From CAZKVJ01 sp964556225 (GTDB lineage Bacteria; Actinomycetota; Acidimicrobiia; Acidimicrobiales; Ilumatobacteraceae): 64,000 nucleotides of DNA. The stretch covers positions 7,935 to 71,934 of the forward strand of contig CAZKVJ010000018.1 of assembly GCA_964556225.1 (NCBI GenBank), read 5' to 3'. How positions within the stretch are numbered: position 1 is the stretch's first letter; every line of letters begins with the position of its first letter. The notes under the pieces are model-generated. The model saw only the letters and a list, made by a program, of their open reading frames with translations, made no database searches and had not been told where the DNA came from. A program made the translations under genes and the position numbers. Shown here in pieces: positions 17,080-26,260 of the stretch.

Positions 17080-19502
17080 CACAGCGACTCCAGGCGGACG
17101 TCGACGACCGATGCCGAGCCGTCGAGGAGGACGCGCACGTCGGCGCCGGGGCGGTTGAACGGTGCCCACGCGGTGCCCCGCGGGACGCGCGCATCCGCGA
17201 CGACCCCGAGCACGACGGAGGTCTGGGTGCCCGTCACCTTCACCTCCGTGCCGGTGGTGACGCCGAGGCGTTCGCAGTCGAGCGGGTGCACGTGGACCGT
17301 GGCGCCACCAGCGAGCTTGGCCAGCGACGGCGAGTGCACGGTGCCCACCGCCTGGTCGTACAAGGTGCGACTCACCACGAGGCGATGGCCGTAGCCGCTG
17401 AGCGCCGGCACGGCGGGAGCGTCGACCGGGACACGCCGGCCGGTGGGACGGGCGAGCAGCACGCCGTCGCGCGCCGCCGCCATCGTGGTGGCCGTGACCG
17501 GGGCGAAGGCCGGGACTGTCGACGCCAGACCGGCCTGCGCGTCAGCCACGGACTCGATGCCCAGGTCGTGGCCCAGCGCAGCGGCCAGCTCGACCGCGAT
17601 CATCCAGTCCGGCCGGGCGGTGCCGGTCACCGTGACCTTCTGCGCCACCGGGCTGACCCGGCCCTCGAGGTTCGTGGTCGAGCCGTCCTGCTCGCCGGCC
17701 ATGGCGGCGGGCAGCACCACGTCGGCCAGACCCGACGAGGCCGTGAGGAAGGTGTCGACGGCCACCAGCGCCCCTGCCCCGGCCAGTGCCCGGCGAGCCA
17801 GCTCCGCATCGGGCACGTCGGCGAGCGGGTCGGCGCCGAGCAGCACCAGGCATCCGATGCGCCCCTCGGCCGCAGCACGCAGGATGCCCAGCGCGCCGTC
17901 GCCACCCGGTGCCGGTGCCAGCCCAGCAGCGAGCGCCCCCCGCACGTTGGCGCGCCGCAGTACCGGCAGCACCGTGGCAGCGGGCACGACCGCGAGCACC
18001 TCGTCGATGGCGGCCATCACGTGCTCCGGCGCCTCGGCCAGGTTCGAACGCCCGGCCACCACCACCACCGGGCCGGCGCCGAGCTGCTCGGCCACCTCGG
18101 GGCGTGACAGCACGGACCGCACGGTCGGGGCCTGGGTTCCGGGAAGCGTCGGCTCGCTGATCCAGGCGTAGGGCGACAGGCCGGTGGCCATCGGGGCCAG
18201 CTCGACGATGCGGGTGCGGCGGCGCTCGGCGGCATCGCGCAGGCGCAGGTAGAGCACCGGCAGCTCCTCTTTGAGGTCCGGCCCGAGCAGCACGACCGTC
18301 GCCGCGCTCGCAGCGTCGGCGATGGTGGCTTGGGGCAGCTCGAACACCGAGGCCGGCAGGCCGTCGCCGAGCTGGGCGTCGAGCTGGTCGACGCCGAGCG
18401 CCCGTGCCAGACGGCTCCACGCGAACGCGCTCTCGTTCGTGCCGCGGGCACCGCCGAGGATGGCCACCCCGGCCGGCCCGCGCTCGTCGAGCGCGCGGCG
18501 GACGAGATCGGCCGTGGCCGAGATCGCCGCCCCCCACGTGGTCGGCGCGTGGCCGTCGGCGGTGCGCACCATCGGGTGGGTCAGGCGGTCCTCGCTGTTG
18601 GTGGCCTGGAAGCCGAAGCGGCCGCGATCGCACAGCCAGCCCCAGTTGACGGCATCGCTGTCGAGGCCTTGGTAGCGCACGAGCTCGTCACGGCTGGACT
18701 GCACGACCGTGCGGCAGCCGACCGCGCAGGTGGTGCAGGTGCTCTCACGCTGCTCGAGGTCCCACGGCCGGGCCTTGAACCGGTACGGCGTCGCCGTGAG
18801 CGCTCCCACCGGGCAGATCTGCACGGTGTTCCCCGAGAAGTACGACGCGAAGGGATGGTCGGGGAACGTGTTGACCTGCGTGGCGTTGCCGCGCTGGGTG
18901 AAGCTGATGAGCGGGTCGCCGGCGACCTCCTCGGCGAAGCGGGTGCACCGGTCGCACAGGATGCAGCGCTCGCGGTCGAGCAGGACGAGGTCGCTGATCG
19001 GGATCGGCTTGGCGTAGTGCCGCTTCTCCTCGACGTAGCGGCTCTCGCCCGGGCCGTGCGTCATCGCCTGGTCCTGGAGCGGGCACTCGCCGCCCTTGTC
19101 GCACACCGGGCAGTCGAGCGGGTGGTTGGCGAGCAGCAGCTCGAGCACGCCCTCCTGGGCCCGCTTCACCGTGTCGGACTGGGTGTGGACGACCTGCCCC
19201 TCGGCCACGGTGGTCATGCACGACACCACCAGCATCGGCCCGCGCGGCCCGTCGACTTCGACCAGGCACTGCCGGCACATGCCGACCGGGTCCATGCGGT
19301 GGTGGTAGCAAAAGCGCGGCACGTAGACGCCGGCGTCCTCGCACGCGTCGATGACGAGCTGGCCGGGCGTCGCCCGATGCGAGCGACCGTCGATGGTCAT
19401 CGCCACGCCGGGAAGCTCCGGCACGGCGGCCTCCTCCTCCGGCGTCACCTCGGTGTCCGGGAGCTGGGACGTGGGGGTCTCAGACATGGGCGTGCGCTCC
19501 AC
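17079..19502 (-). CDS. nuoG: NADH-quinone oxidoreductase subunit G (nuo operon 2)
   Basis: An 807-residue 75-kDa-type subunit carrying several iron-sulfur clusters of the electron input arm. In order: a [2Fe-2S] motif (VPRFCYHHRMDPVGMCRQC near residue 60), CPVCDKGGECPLQD, the His-Cys3 cluster region ending RCILCDRCTRF, then an extra CTTCAVGC [4Fe-4S] motif and a molybdopterin-oxidoreductase-like domain that binds no cofactor in this family. Start at 19502 or at a second ATG five codons later. It overlaps nuoF by 23 bases. Confidence 0.93.
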   Translation of the reverse strand: MERTPMSETPTSQLPDTEVTPEEEAAVPELPGVAMTIDGRSHRATPGQLVIDACEDAGVYVPRFCYHHRMDPVGMCRQCLVEVDGPRGPMLVVSCMTTVAEGQVVHTQSDTVKRAQEGVLELLLANHPLDCPVCDKGGECPLQDQAMTHGPGESRYVEEKRHYAKPIPISDLVLLDRERCILCDRCTRFAEEVAGDPLISFTQRGNATQVNTFPDHPFASYFSGNTVQICPVGALTATPYRFKARPWDLEQRESTCTTCAVGCRTVVQSSRDELVRYQGLDSDAVNWGWLCDRGRFGFQATNSEDRLTHPMVRTADGHAPTTWGAAISATADLVRRALDERGPAGVAILGGARGTNESAFAWSRLARALGVDQLDAQLGDGLPASVFELPQATIADAASAATVVLLGPDLKEELPVLYLRLRDAAERRRTRIVELAPMATGLSPYAWISEPTLPGTQAPTVRSVLSRPEVAEQLGAGPVVVVAGRSNLAEAPEHVMAAIDEVLAVVPAATVLPVLRRANVRGALAAGLAPAPGGDGALGILRAAAEGRIGCLVLLGADPLADVPDAELARRALAGAGALVAVDTFLTASSGLADVVLPAAMAGEQDGSTTNLEGRVSPVAQKVTVTGTARPDWMIAVELAAALGHDLGIESVADAQAGLASTVPAFAPVTATTMAAARDGVLLARPTGRRVPVDAPAVPALSGYGHRLVVSRTLYDQAVGTVHSPSLAKLAGGATVHVHPLDCERLGVTTGTEVKVTGTQTSVVLGVVADARVPRGTAWAPFNRPGADVRVLLDGSASVVDVRLESL

Positions 19503-20874
19503 CGAGGACCGCGGCGACGCCGTCGATCGGGCGGCCGTGGTGCACGTAGTGCTCGAACTCGGACCGGAACCGGTTCACGGCGGACGCGATGGGCGACACC
19601 GCGGACGGGCCGAGCGGGCAGATCGTGGTCTGGCGGGGCGGCCAGGCCAGCCCCGGGCTGATGCTCTCGCTCACGTCGAAGAGCAGCTCGAGGTCCTCCG
19701 GCCGGCCGGCGCCGTCGAGGATCCGGCGCAAGATGCGCTCGAGCCAGGTGGTGCCCTCGCGGCACGGGGTGCACTTGCCGCAGCTCTCGCGGGCGAAGAA
19801 GCGCACGACCCGCCAGCACGCCGCGACGATGTCGGTGGTGTCGTCCATCACGACGATGGCGCCGGACCCGAGCATGCTGCCGGCCCGGTCGACGGTGGGC
19901 TTGTCGAGCGGCAGGTCGACGTGCTCGTCGAAGAACCACATCGCCGACGCGCCACCGGGGATGAACGCCTTGAGGGAGCGGCCCGGCCGCAGCCCGCCGC
20001 AGTACTCGGGCGCTTCGAACAGCATCCGGAACGTCGTGATGCCGTTCGGCACCTCGAACACCCCGGGCCGGCGGACGTGGCCGCTGACGGCGAACATGCG
20101 GGTGCCGGTGGAGCTGGGAGCGCCGATGGCGGCGTAGGCATCGCCCCCGTTCAGGACGATCCAGGGGATGTTGGACAGCGTCTCGACGTTGTTGACGATC
20201 GTCGGCTGCAGGTACAGCCCCTTGGCGGCCGGGAAGTAGGGCGGCTTGAGCCGGGGCATGCCCCGCTCGCCCTCGAGGCTCTCGATGAGCGCCGTCTCCT
20301 CGCCCACGATGTAGGCGCCGGCACCCCAGGTGAGCGTGATGTCGGCCGAGAAGTCGGACCCGCAGATGTTGCGCCCCACCATGCCGTGGGCGTAGGCGTC
20401 GTTGAGCGCCTGGGCCAGGCGCTCCTGGGCGTGGGCCATCTCGCCGCGCACGTACAAGAAGGCGTGCTCGGCCCCGACCGCGAAGCAGGTGAGCATGATG
20501 CCCTCGAGGAGCTGGTGGGGGTCACGCTCCATGAGCAGGCGGTCCTTGTAGGTGCCCGGCTCGCTCTCGTCACCGTTCACCACGACGTAGCGAGGGAACA
20601 CGCCTGCGGGCGGGAACCCCCACTTGGTGCCGGCGGGGAACCCAGCCCCGCCGCGACCCAGCAGCTGGCTGGTGGTGACCGCCGCGGTGACCTGGTCGGG
20701 CGTCATCGAGGTGACGGCCTGGCGCAGGGCCCGGTACCCCCCCGTGCGGACATAGCCGTCGTAGGCATGCCCGTCGGCAACGTCGAAGCGGGTCGTGAGG
20801 ATCGGCTCGGCCGTGGGCACCAGCCCCGGCGTCAGGTACGACGGCTCCTCGCTCATCGCTTCCCGCTCGCTCAT
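19480..20874 (-). CDS. nuoF: NADH-quinone oxidoreductase subunit F (nuo operon 2)
   Basis: A 464-residue flavoprotein that oxidises NADH. The NADH/FMN-binding sequence LGRGGAGFPAGTKWGF lies near residue 60, the FMN region NGDESEPGTYKDR follows, and the N3 cluster ligands lie in ESCGKCTPCREG near residue 355. Its presence, with nuoE and nuoG, makes this operon a genuine NADH-accepting complex I. The ATG at 20874 overlaps the nuoE stop by four bases. Confidence 0.95.
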   Translation of the reverse strand: MSEREAMSEEPSYLTPGLVPTAEPILTTRFDVADGHAYDGYVRTGGYRALRQAVTSMTPDQVTAAVTTSQLLGRGGAGFPAGTKWGFPPAGVFPRYVVVNGDESEPGTYKDRLLMERDPHQLLEGIMLTCFAVGAEHAFLYVRGEMAHAQERLAQALNDAYAHGMVGRNICGSDFSADITLTWGAGAYIVGEETALIESLEGERGMPRLKPPYFPAAKGLYLQPTIVNNVETLSNIPWIVLNGGDAYAAIGAPSSTGTRMFAVSGHVRRPGVFEVPNGITTFRMLFEAPEYCGGLRPGRSLKAFIPGGASAMWFFDEHVDLPLDKPTVDRAGSMLGSGAIVVMDDTTDIVAACWRVVRFFARESCGKCTPCREGTTWLERILRRILDGAGRPEDLELLFDVSESISPGLAWPPRQTTICPLGPSAVSPIASAVNRFRSEFEHYVHHGRPIDGVAAVLGGAHAHV

Positions 20875-21458
20875 CGCGCATCCACCCGTGCCTGGGCCTC
20901 GACCCCGAGGTTCGCCCACCCCTGCGAGGTCTTCTGGCGGACGAGGGCTAGGGTGCCGTGCGGCGGCACCTCGTCGGCCAGCCGACCGGCGCGGAGATCG
21001 TCGACGAGGCGGTCGAAGTCGGCGGGGGTGACGAGGTACCGGTAGCGGTAGTTGACCTGCAGCGCCGGTGCCTCGGTGCACGCGGCGATGCACTCCACGT
21101 CCTCGAGCGTGATCAGACCGTCCGGCGTGGTGCCGCCGGCCTTGATGCCCAACACCTGCTCGGCGTGCTCGAGCAGGTCCCAGGCCCCGAGGAGCTGGCA
21201 GGAGATGTTCGTGCAGATGTTGATGCAGTACCGCCCGACGGGCTCGAACTTGAACATCTCGTAGAAGCTGGCCGTGCCGTAGACGTCGGCCGGTGTGGTG
21301 CCGACCAGCTCGGCGATGTGCTCCATCGCCTCGTTCGTGACGTACCCGTCCTGCTCCTGGGCCAGGTGCAGCAGCGGGATGAGCGCGCTCTTCGGGCGCG
21401 GGAAGCGGGCGATGATCTCTCGGGCCACCGCCACGTTGGCGTCGCTCAGCCGGCTCAT
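20871..21458 (-). CDS. nuoE: NADH-quinone oxidoreductase subunit E (nuo operon 2)
   Basis: A 195-residue thioredoxin-like [2Fe-2S] subunit. The ligands lie in CTNISCQLLG and, about 40 residues later, in CIAACTEAPALQVN. YVTNEAMEHIAELVG is the usual N-terminal helical-domain motif. The C-terminal 30 residues are variable. It lies 19 bases after nuoD. Confidence 0.93.
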   Translation of the reverse strand: MSRLSDANVAVAREIIARFPRPKSALIPLLHLAQEQDGYVTNEAMEHIAELVGTTPADVYGTASFYEMFKFEPVGRYCINICTNISCQLLGAWDLLEHAEQVLGIKAGGTTPDGLITLEDVECIAACTEAPALQVNYRYRYLVTPADFDRLVDDLRAGRLADEVPPHGTLALVRQKTSQGWANLGVEAQARVDAR

Positions 21459-21477
21459 GCCGGCTCGCTCTGCATGC

Positions 21478-22812
21478 TCATCGATCGACCTCTCCGAGGA
21501 TGGGGTCGACGGAGGAGATCACCGCGACCGCGTCGGCCACGAGGCCGCCACGCATCATGTGGGGCAGGGTCTGGAGGTTCACGAACGACGGGCCCCGGAT
21601 GTGCATCCGGTACGGCCTGGCCGAGCCGTCCGACACGAGGTAGCAGCCGATCTCGCCGCGCGGGCTCTCGATGGCCACGTACACCTCGCCCTCGGGCACC
21701 TTGAAGCCCTCGGTGAAGAGCTTGAAGTGGTGGATGAGCGCCTCCATCGACTCGTCGATGCGAGCACGCGGCGGCGGGGTCACCTTCTTGTTCTGGATGC
21801 GGTAGTCCCCCGCCGGCATCCGCTCGAGGATCTGGCGCACGATCCGCATCGACTCGCGGACCTCGTTGAGGCGGATCGCGTAGCGGTCGAACGAGTCGCC
21901 GTAGCTGCCGACGATCACGTCGAAGTCGACCTCGTCGTAGTGCAGGTACGGCAGGTCGCGGCGCAGGTCCCACGCCACGCCGGTGCTGCGCAGGATCGGA
22001 CCGGTCGCGCCGAGGGCCACGGCCTCCTGCGGTGTGATCGCACCGACGCCCTGGAGCCGGTCGCGCCAGATGGGCTGAGCGGTCATGAGCACGTCGTACT
22101 CGTCGAGGCGCTCGGGGAGCAGGTCGAGGAGACGCGCCACCTCGTCGCGCCAGCCGGGCGGCAGGTCGGCAGCGACGCCTCCCGGGCGGATGTAGTTGTG
22201 GTTCATCCGCAGCCCCGTCACGGACTGGAAGAAGCGCAGGACCTCCTCGCGCTCGCGCCAGCCGTAGAGCATCATCGACACCGCACCGATGTCCATGCCG
22301 TTCGTGGCCAGGAACAGCAGATGGCTGCTCATGCGGTTGAGCTCCGACATCAGCATCCGGATCCACTGCGCCCGCTCGGGGATCTCGCCGTCGATGCCGA
22401 TCAGGCGCTCGACCGCCATGGCGAACACGAGCTCGTTGTTGAGCGGCGAGGCGTAGTCCATGCGGGTGACGTTCGTGCCGCCCTGGAGGTACGTGAGCTC
22501 CTCGCCGGTCTTCTCCATGCCCGTGTGCAGGTAGCCGACGATCGGCTTGCAGCGCAGGACGGTCTCACCCTGCAGCTCGAGCATGAGCCGCAGGACCCCA
22601 TGGGTGCTCGGGTGCTGCGGACCCATGTTGATGATCATCGTCTGGTCCTCGTCCGGGTCGGACTGGACCAGCGCCAGCTCGGCGGCGTCGGCCTCGCTCA
22701 TGCGCAGCACGGCGCCGACCTCGCGCAGCAGCTCCTTGGCGCCGAGCTCGCTGCGCGGCCGCAGCTCCTGCGCACCTTCGCCGGTCTGGCGGACGGTGTC
22801 GGCAGTGGTCAC
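21478..22812 (-). CDS. nuoD: NADH-quinone oxidoreductase subunit D (nuo operon 2)
   Basis: A 444-residue 49-kDa-type subunit. MIINMGPQHPSTHGVLRLM and GYLHTGMEKTGEELTY are the family and quinone-site motifs. A 58-residue N-terminal extension precedes the core and is absent from the operon 1 copy. The GTG at 22812 overlaps the nuoC stop by four bases (GTGA), typical of coupled starts in this operon. Confidence 0.93.
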   Translation of the reverse strand: MTTADTVRQTGEGAQELRPRSELGAKELLREVGAVLRMSEADAAELALVQSDPDEDQTMIINMGPQHPSTHGVLRLMLELQGETVLRCKPIVGYLHTGMEKTGEELTYLQGGTNVTRMDYASPLNNELVFAMAVERLIGIDGEIPERAQWIRMLMSELNRMSSHLLFLATNGMDIGAVSMMLYGWREREEVLRFFQSVTGLRMNHNYIRPGGVAADLPPGWRDEVARLLDLLPERLDEYDVLMTAQPIWRDRLQGVGAITPQEAVALGATGPILRSTGVAWDLRRDLPYLHYDEVDFDVIVGSYGDSFDRYAIRLNEVRESMRIVRQILERMPAGDYRIQNKKVTPPPRARIDESMEALIHHFKLFTEGFKVPEGEVYVAIESPRGEIGCYLVSDGSARPYRMHIRGPSFVNLQTLPHMMRGGLVADAVAVISSVDPILGEVDR

Positions 22813-23315
22813 GCCGGTGACCCCTTGAACTGGACGGGGATGCGGCCCACCTCGTAGTCCTTGCGCAGCGGGTGGCCGTCCCAGTCCTCCGGCATCAAGA
22901 TGCGCGTCAGGTCGGGGTGGCCCTCGAAGGCGATGCCGAACAGGTCGTAGACCTCGCGTTCGAGCGCCTCCGTGCCCGGGTACAGGTCGAACAGCGTGGC
23001 CACCACCGCGTCGTGCTCGGGCACCTGGACCCTGATCCGCAGCCGGCGGCGCTGCGACAGCGACAGCAGGTTGACGACCACCTCGAACCGCTCGCCGTCC
23101 ACACCCTCGGGCAGGTCCCGTTCGGCCATCAGGAGGTAATCGACCGCGGTGACGTCGACGCACATCTCGTAGCCGTCGTCGACGAGGGCCTTCATCACCT
23201 CGAGGTACCGCTCCCGCGGCACGTGCAGCACCGCCTGGCCGCGCGACTCGACGAGGGGACAGCCGTGCAGCGTCGCCGCGGCCGGCTCGTCGGGGACCGC
23301 CTCGGGAGCACTCAC
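22809..23315 (-). CDS. nuoC: NADH-quinone oxidoreductase subunit C (nuo operon 2)
   Basis: A 168-residue 30-kDa-type subunit. LEREVYDLFGIAFEGHPDL and HPLRKDYEVG are the diagnostic C-terminal motifs. GTG start at 23315, overlapping the nuoB stop by three bases. Shorter than the operon 1 copy (229 residues). Confidence 0.92.
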   Translation of the reverse strand: MSAPEAVPDEPAAATLHGCPLVESRGQAVLHVPRERYLEVMKALVDDGYEMCVDVTAVDYLLMAERDLPEGVDGERFEVVVNLLSLSQRRRLRIRVQVPEHDAVVATLFDLYPGTEALEREVYDLFGIAFEGHPDLTRILMPEDWDGHPLRKDYEVGRIPVQFKGSPA

Positions 23316-23899
23316 CGCCGCTCCAGCGCGACGGGCACCGGCTGGCTGGCCGGGCGGATCTCCTGCACGTGCACCTCGGCGCCCGCCCCGGTGGTCGCCC
23401 GGCGACGCATGATCTCGCCGCCCTCGATCAGGCCGTGGAGCGTCTCGATGGCGTGGATCAACGTCTCGGGGGTCGGCGGGCATCCGGGCGCGTAGACGTC
23501 GACGGGCACCACCTGGTCCACACCCTGCACGATGGCGTAGTTGTTGAACATCCCGCCGCTCGACGCGCACACGCCCATCGAGATGACCCACTTGGGCTCC
23601 ATCATCTGGTCGTACACCTGGCGCAGCACCGGCGCCATCTTCTGGCTGACCCGACCGGCGACGATCATGATGTCGGCCTGGCGGGGCGAGGCCCGGAAGA
23701 CCTCCATCCCGAACCGGGCGAGGTCGTAGTGCGACGCGCCGGCGCCCATCATCTCGATGGCGCAGCAGGCCAGGCCGAACGTGGCCGGCCAGCTCGAACG
23801 GGATCGCGACCACCGCACAAGGTCCTCGAGCTTGCCGGTGAGGAAGTTGTGCGGGATCCCCGCCAGCCCGTCGCGCCGGACGTCGGCGACGATGCCCAT
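23312..23899 (-). CDS. nuoB: NADH-quinone oxidoreductase subunit B (nuo operon 2)
   Basis: A 195-residue N2-cluster subunit. Cysteine ligands lie in GLACCAIEMMG, GVCASSGGMFNNY and APGCPPTPETL; the GxCxxxGG version (Ser in place of the second Cys) is common in this family. ATG at 23899, one base after the nuoA stop. Confidence 0.93.
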   Translation of the reverse strand: MGIVADVRRDGLAGIPHNFLTGKLEDLVRWSRSRSSWPATFGLACCAIEMMGAGASHYDLARFGMEVFRASPRQADIMIVAGRVSQKMAPVLRQVYDQMMEPKWVISMGVCASSGGMFNNYAIVQGVDQVVPVDVYAPGCPPTPETLIHAIETLHGLIEGGEIMRRRATTGAGAEVHVQEIRPASQPVPVALERR

Positions 23900-23900
23900 G

Positions 23901-24359
23901 TCAGGCCGCCTCCTCGGCCCGGCCCTCGAGCCCAACACGGCGCACGGTGCTGGCCGCGGTGCGTGCCGGCGACACCGACTCGTCGATGCGCGCCGCCCGT
24001 TGGAGCGGACCCCAGTCGAGCGCCCCACGAGCCACCACGTAGACGAACGCGCAGAAGAACACAGCGCTGAACGCGACCATCTCGAGCAGCCCGAACGTGG
24101 CGAGCACCTCGTACTCGACGGCGTAGGGGTAGATGAAGATGATCTCGATGTCGAACATGATGAACAGCATCGCCACGATGTAGAAGCTCACCGGGAAGCG
24201 CTCCGGTGGCTCTCGGCTCGGCACGATGCCGCACTCGTACGGTGCCTCCTTCGCGGCGTTCGGTCGTCGTGGGGCCAGCAGGCGCGACGCGATGAGGCTG
24301 ATCACCCCGAACAGCACGACGAGCACGAGCAGGGCGACGACGGGGAGGTACTGGCCCAC
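23901..24359 (-). CDS. nuoA: NADH-quinone oxidoreductase subunit A (nuo operon 2)
   Basis: A 152-residue three-helix subunit with YECGIVPSREPPERF and FDIEIIFIYPYA. It has a roughly 30-residue polar C-terminal tail beyond the usual end. It starts only six bases after the 275-residue membrane protein of the bc module, so bc and nuo genes are probably on one transcript. Confidence 0.93.
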   Translation of the reverse strand: MGQYLPVVALLVLVVLFGVISLIASRLLAPRRPNAAKEAPYECGIVPSREPPERFPVSFYIVAMLFIMFDIEIIFIYPYAVEYEVLATFGLLEMVAFSAVFFCAFVYVVARGALDWGPLQRAARIDESVSPARTAASTVRRVGLEGRAEEAA

Positions 24360-24365
24360 TCGAGA

Positions 24366-25193
24366 TCAGGCTCCCGTGGTGGCCACGTCCGTGCCGGGGC
24401 GATGAGCGAGGGCCACGCGCTCGCGGCGCGACAGCAGCAGGAGCGACAGGCCGAAGATCATCGACGAGCCGATGGTGATGAACGCCGCCGGCTGGCGGCG
24501 GGTCCCCAGGTCCCGGATCATCATCACGTAGATGTGCGGGCGCGACTCGTCGATCTCCGCCGGCGCGGGCGCCCGTCCCGGCTCGGTGCGCGTGGGCACG
24601 AGCGGCGCGAACTCGACGATCGCGTAGTGCGGGGTGTGGCGGAAGGCGAAGAAGTCGAACGAATCGCCGATCTTCGGGTAGCGCTCGCCCCCACGCTCGT
24701 ACACCGCGACCGGCACCTGCTCACCGCTGCCGTAGCCCTCGACGTCGGCCTCCACCAGGATCGCGTCGGCCGACGCCGTGGCCTGCCCGTAGCCGGGGTC
24801 CGACTCGGGGACCTCTGCCCAGCCCTCGTCCACCAGCGCCGCAGCGGCGGCCGCGGCGATCTCGGGGTACGACGCGCCGTCCTCGACGACGAGCGGCTCG
24901 TCGAGGGCACCGGCCTGGTCGAGCTTGCCGGCGTCGAGGACGATGGCGATGGGCTCGGCCTCGTTCCAGGTGGCGTCCCGGCCGCGCAGGCCGATGCCGT
25001 ACGCCCACCAGATGCCACCCATGGTGGCCATCCAGCCGAACAAGCCGGCGAAGGCGACGAGGAAGCCGAGACGGGCACCGAGGTTCGTGGCAAGGATCAG
25101 GTACGTGCTGCCCATCAGCACGACGACGATGATCAGGACCGTGAGAATCCCGCGGATCTCGGGTTCCCAGCCGATGGCGAAGATGGAGGACAT
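24366..25193 (-). CDS. Unknown membrane protein linking the bc and nuo gene sets
   Basis: A 275-residue protein I do not recognise. Two hydrophobic helices lie near residues 16-36 and 41-66, then a soluble domain of about 165 residues, then one more helix near 235-255 with a basic end (LLLLSRRERVAL). No cysteine or heme motif is present, so it is unlikely to carry a redox centre of its own. It lies three bases after the diheme cytochrome c and six before nuoA. Its position suggests an accessory or assembly subunit of the bc complex or of a bc-complex I assembly; that is inference only. Confidence 0.75.
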   Translation of the reverse strand: MSSIFAIGWEPEIRGILTVLIIVVVLMGSTYLILATNLGARLGFLVAFAGLFGWMATMGGIWWAYGIGLRGRDATWNEAEPIAIVLDAGKLDQAGALDEPLVVEDGASYPEIAAAAAAALVDEGWAEVPESDPGYGQATASADAILVEADVEGYGSGEQVPVAVYERGGERYPKIGDSFDFFAFRHTPHYAIVEFAPLVPTRTEPGRAPAPAEIDESRPHIYVMMIRDLGTRRQPAAFITIGSSMIFGLSLLLLSRRERVALAHRPGTDVATTGA

Positions 25194-25196
25194 GCT

Positions 25197-26258
25197 CTAC
25201 AGGCTCCGGACGTACTCGACGATGGCCTTGATCTGCTCGTCGGTGTAGATGGCACCGAACGCGGGCATCCGACCCGTGCCCTGGCCCTGCTGGCCGTAGC
25301 GCTTCCCATACTCCGAGCCGTTGGTGATGAAGTCGATCATGTCCTGCTCGCTCGGGAACTGGCGCACGGTGCTGCCGCCGGTGAGGTTCGGTCCGAAGGC
25401 GCCGCCGCCGCTGACCTCGGGCGCCTCGAAGCTCCACCCGGCGGTGTGGCAGCGGGCGCAGCTGTAGGTGCCCGAGCCCAGGTTCATGTTGAACAGTGCC
25501 TCACCGAGCGTGTCGTACGTGCCGTCGGCGACGAGCGCCTCGGCCGTGGCCTGGAGCTCGTCCTGGTTGGCTGCGGGAAGGGTGCCGCCCTCGCACAGCC
25601 GCGGGTCGGCATCGACCACGTCGCAGTTCTCACGCGGGATCTGGATGCTCTCCAGGTACGCGAGCAACGTGTCGATCTGCTGGTCGTTCAGCGGACCGCC
25701 GCCGGCCAGACCCCACGGGGACATCGGCGAGAACGGGCGGCCGTACTCCAGGATGAACTTCACCTCGTCACGGCTGAACTTGTAGTACACGGTGTCGAGC
25801 GCCGGCGCCTTCCACGCCACCGACACCGTCTCGCCGGTGGTCGGCTCGGTGAAGGCGTACTCGGCGACACCCCCGGTGGCGGCCATGCCGCCGTGGCACC
25901 CGGCGCAGTTGAAGCCACCGTCGGCGGTGGTGGCGAACAGCTCCGACCCCCACGACACGAACCGGTTGTCCCAGCCCTCCGTGGCGCCGGCTTGGCGATC
26001 GGGCTCGAAGATCCAGTACAGCGGCAGGCCGACGGTGATGACGGCCAGCAGCAGCACGCCGAACAGCTGGGTGCGCTCGAGGCGCGGCCCCTCGAGCTCC
26101 TCGTCGGGGATGCCCGGCGAGCGGTTGGGCGCCAGTTCGACCTCGGCGCCGATCTCCTCGCGGCCTGCGAACACGTTGATGAGGAGGTAGACGACCCACC
26201 CGACGAGGATGACGACGAGGATGAGCCACGCGATGGTGGTGGCGGCGAGCGCGAGCAT
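25197..26258 (-). CDS. Membrane-anchored diheme cytochrome c of the bc module
   Basis: A 353-residue protein with two N-terminal helices (about 5-30 and 63-83) and two c-type heme sites, CAGCH at 118-122 and CARCH at 267-271, with candidate axial Met residues (GRMPAFG near the end). It takes the place of cytochrome c1 in passing electrons from the Rieske centre outward. The arrangement resembles diheme QcrC of actinobacteria, but that protein has a single C-terminal anchor, whereas the anchors are N-terminal here. It lies two bases after the Rieske gene. Confidence 0.88.
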   Translation of the reverse strand: MLALAATTIAWLILVVILVGWVVYLLINVFAGREEIGAEVELAPNRSPGIPDEELEGPRLERTQLFGVLLLAVITVGLPLYWIFEPDRQAGATEGWDNRFVSWGSELFATTADGGFNCAGCHGGMAATGGVAEYAFTEPTTGETVSVAWKAPALDTVYYKFSRDEVKFILEYGRPFSPMSPWGLAGGGPLNDQQIDTLLAYLESIQIPRENCDVVDADPRLCEGGTLPAANQDELQATAEALVADGTYDTLGEALFNMNLGSGTYSCARCHTAGWSFEAPEVSGGGAFGPNLTGGSTVRQFPSEQDMIDFITNGSEYGKRYGQQGQGTGRMPAFGAIYTDEQIKAIVEYVRSL

Positions 26259-26260
26259 GC

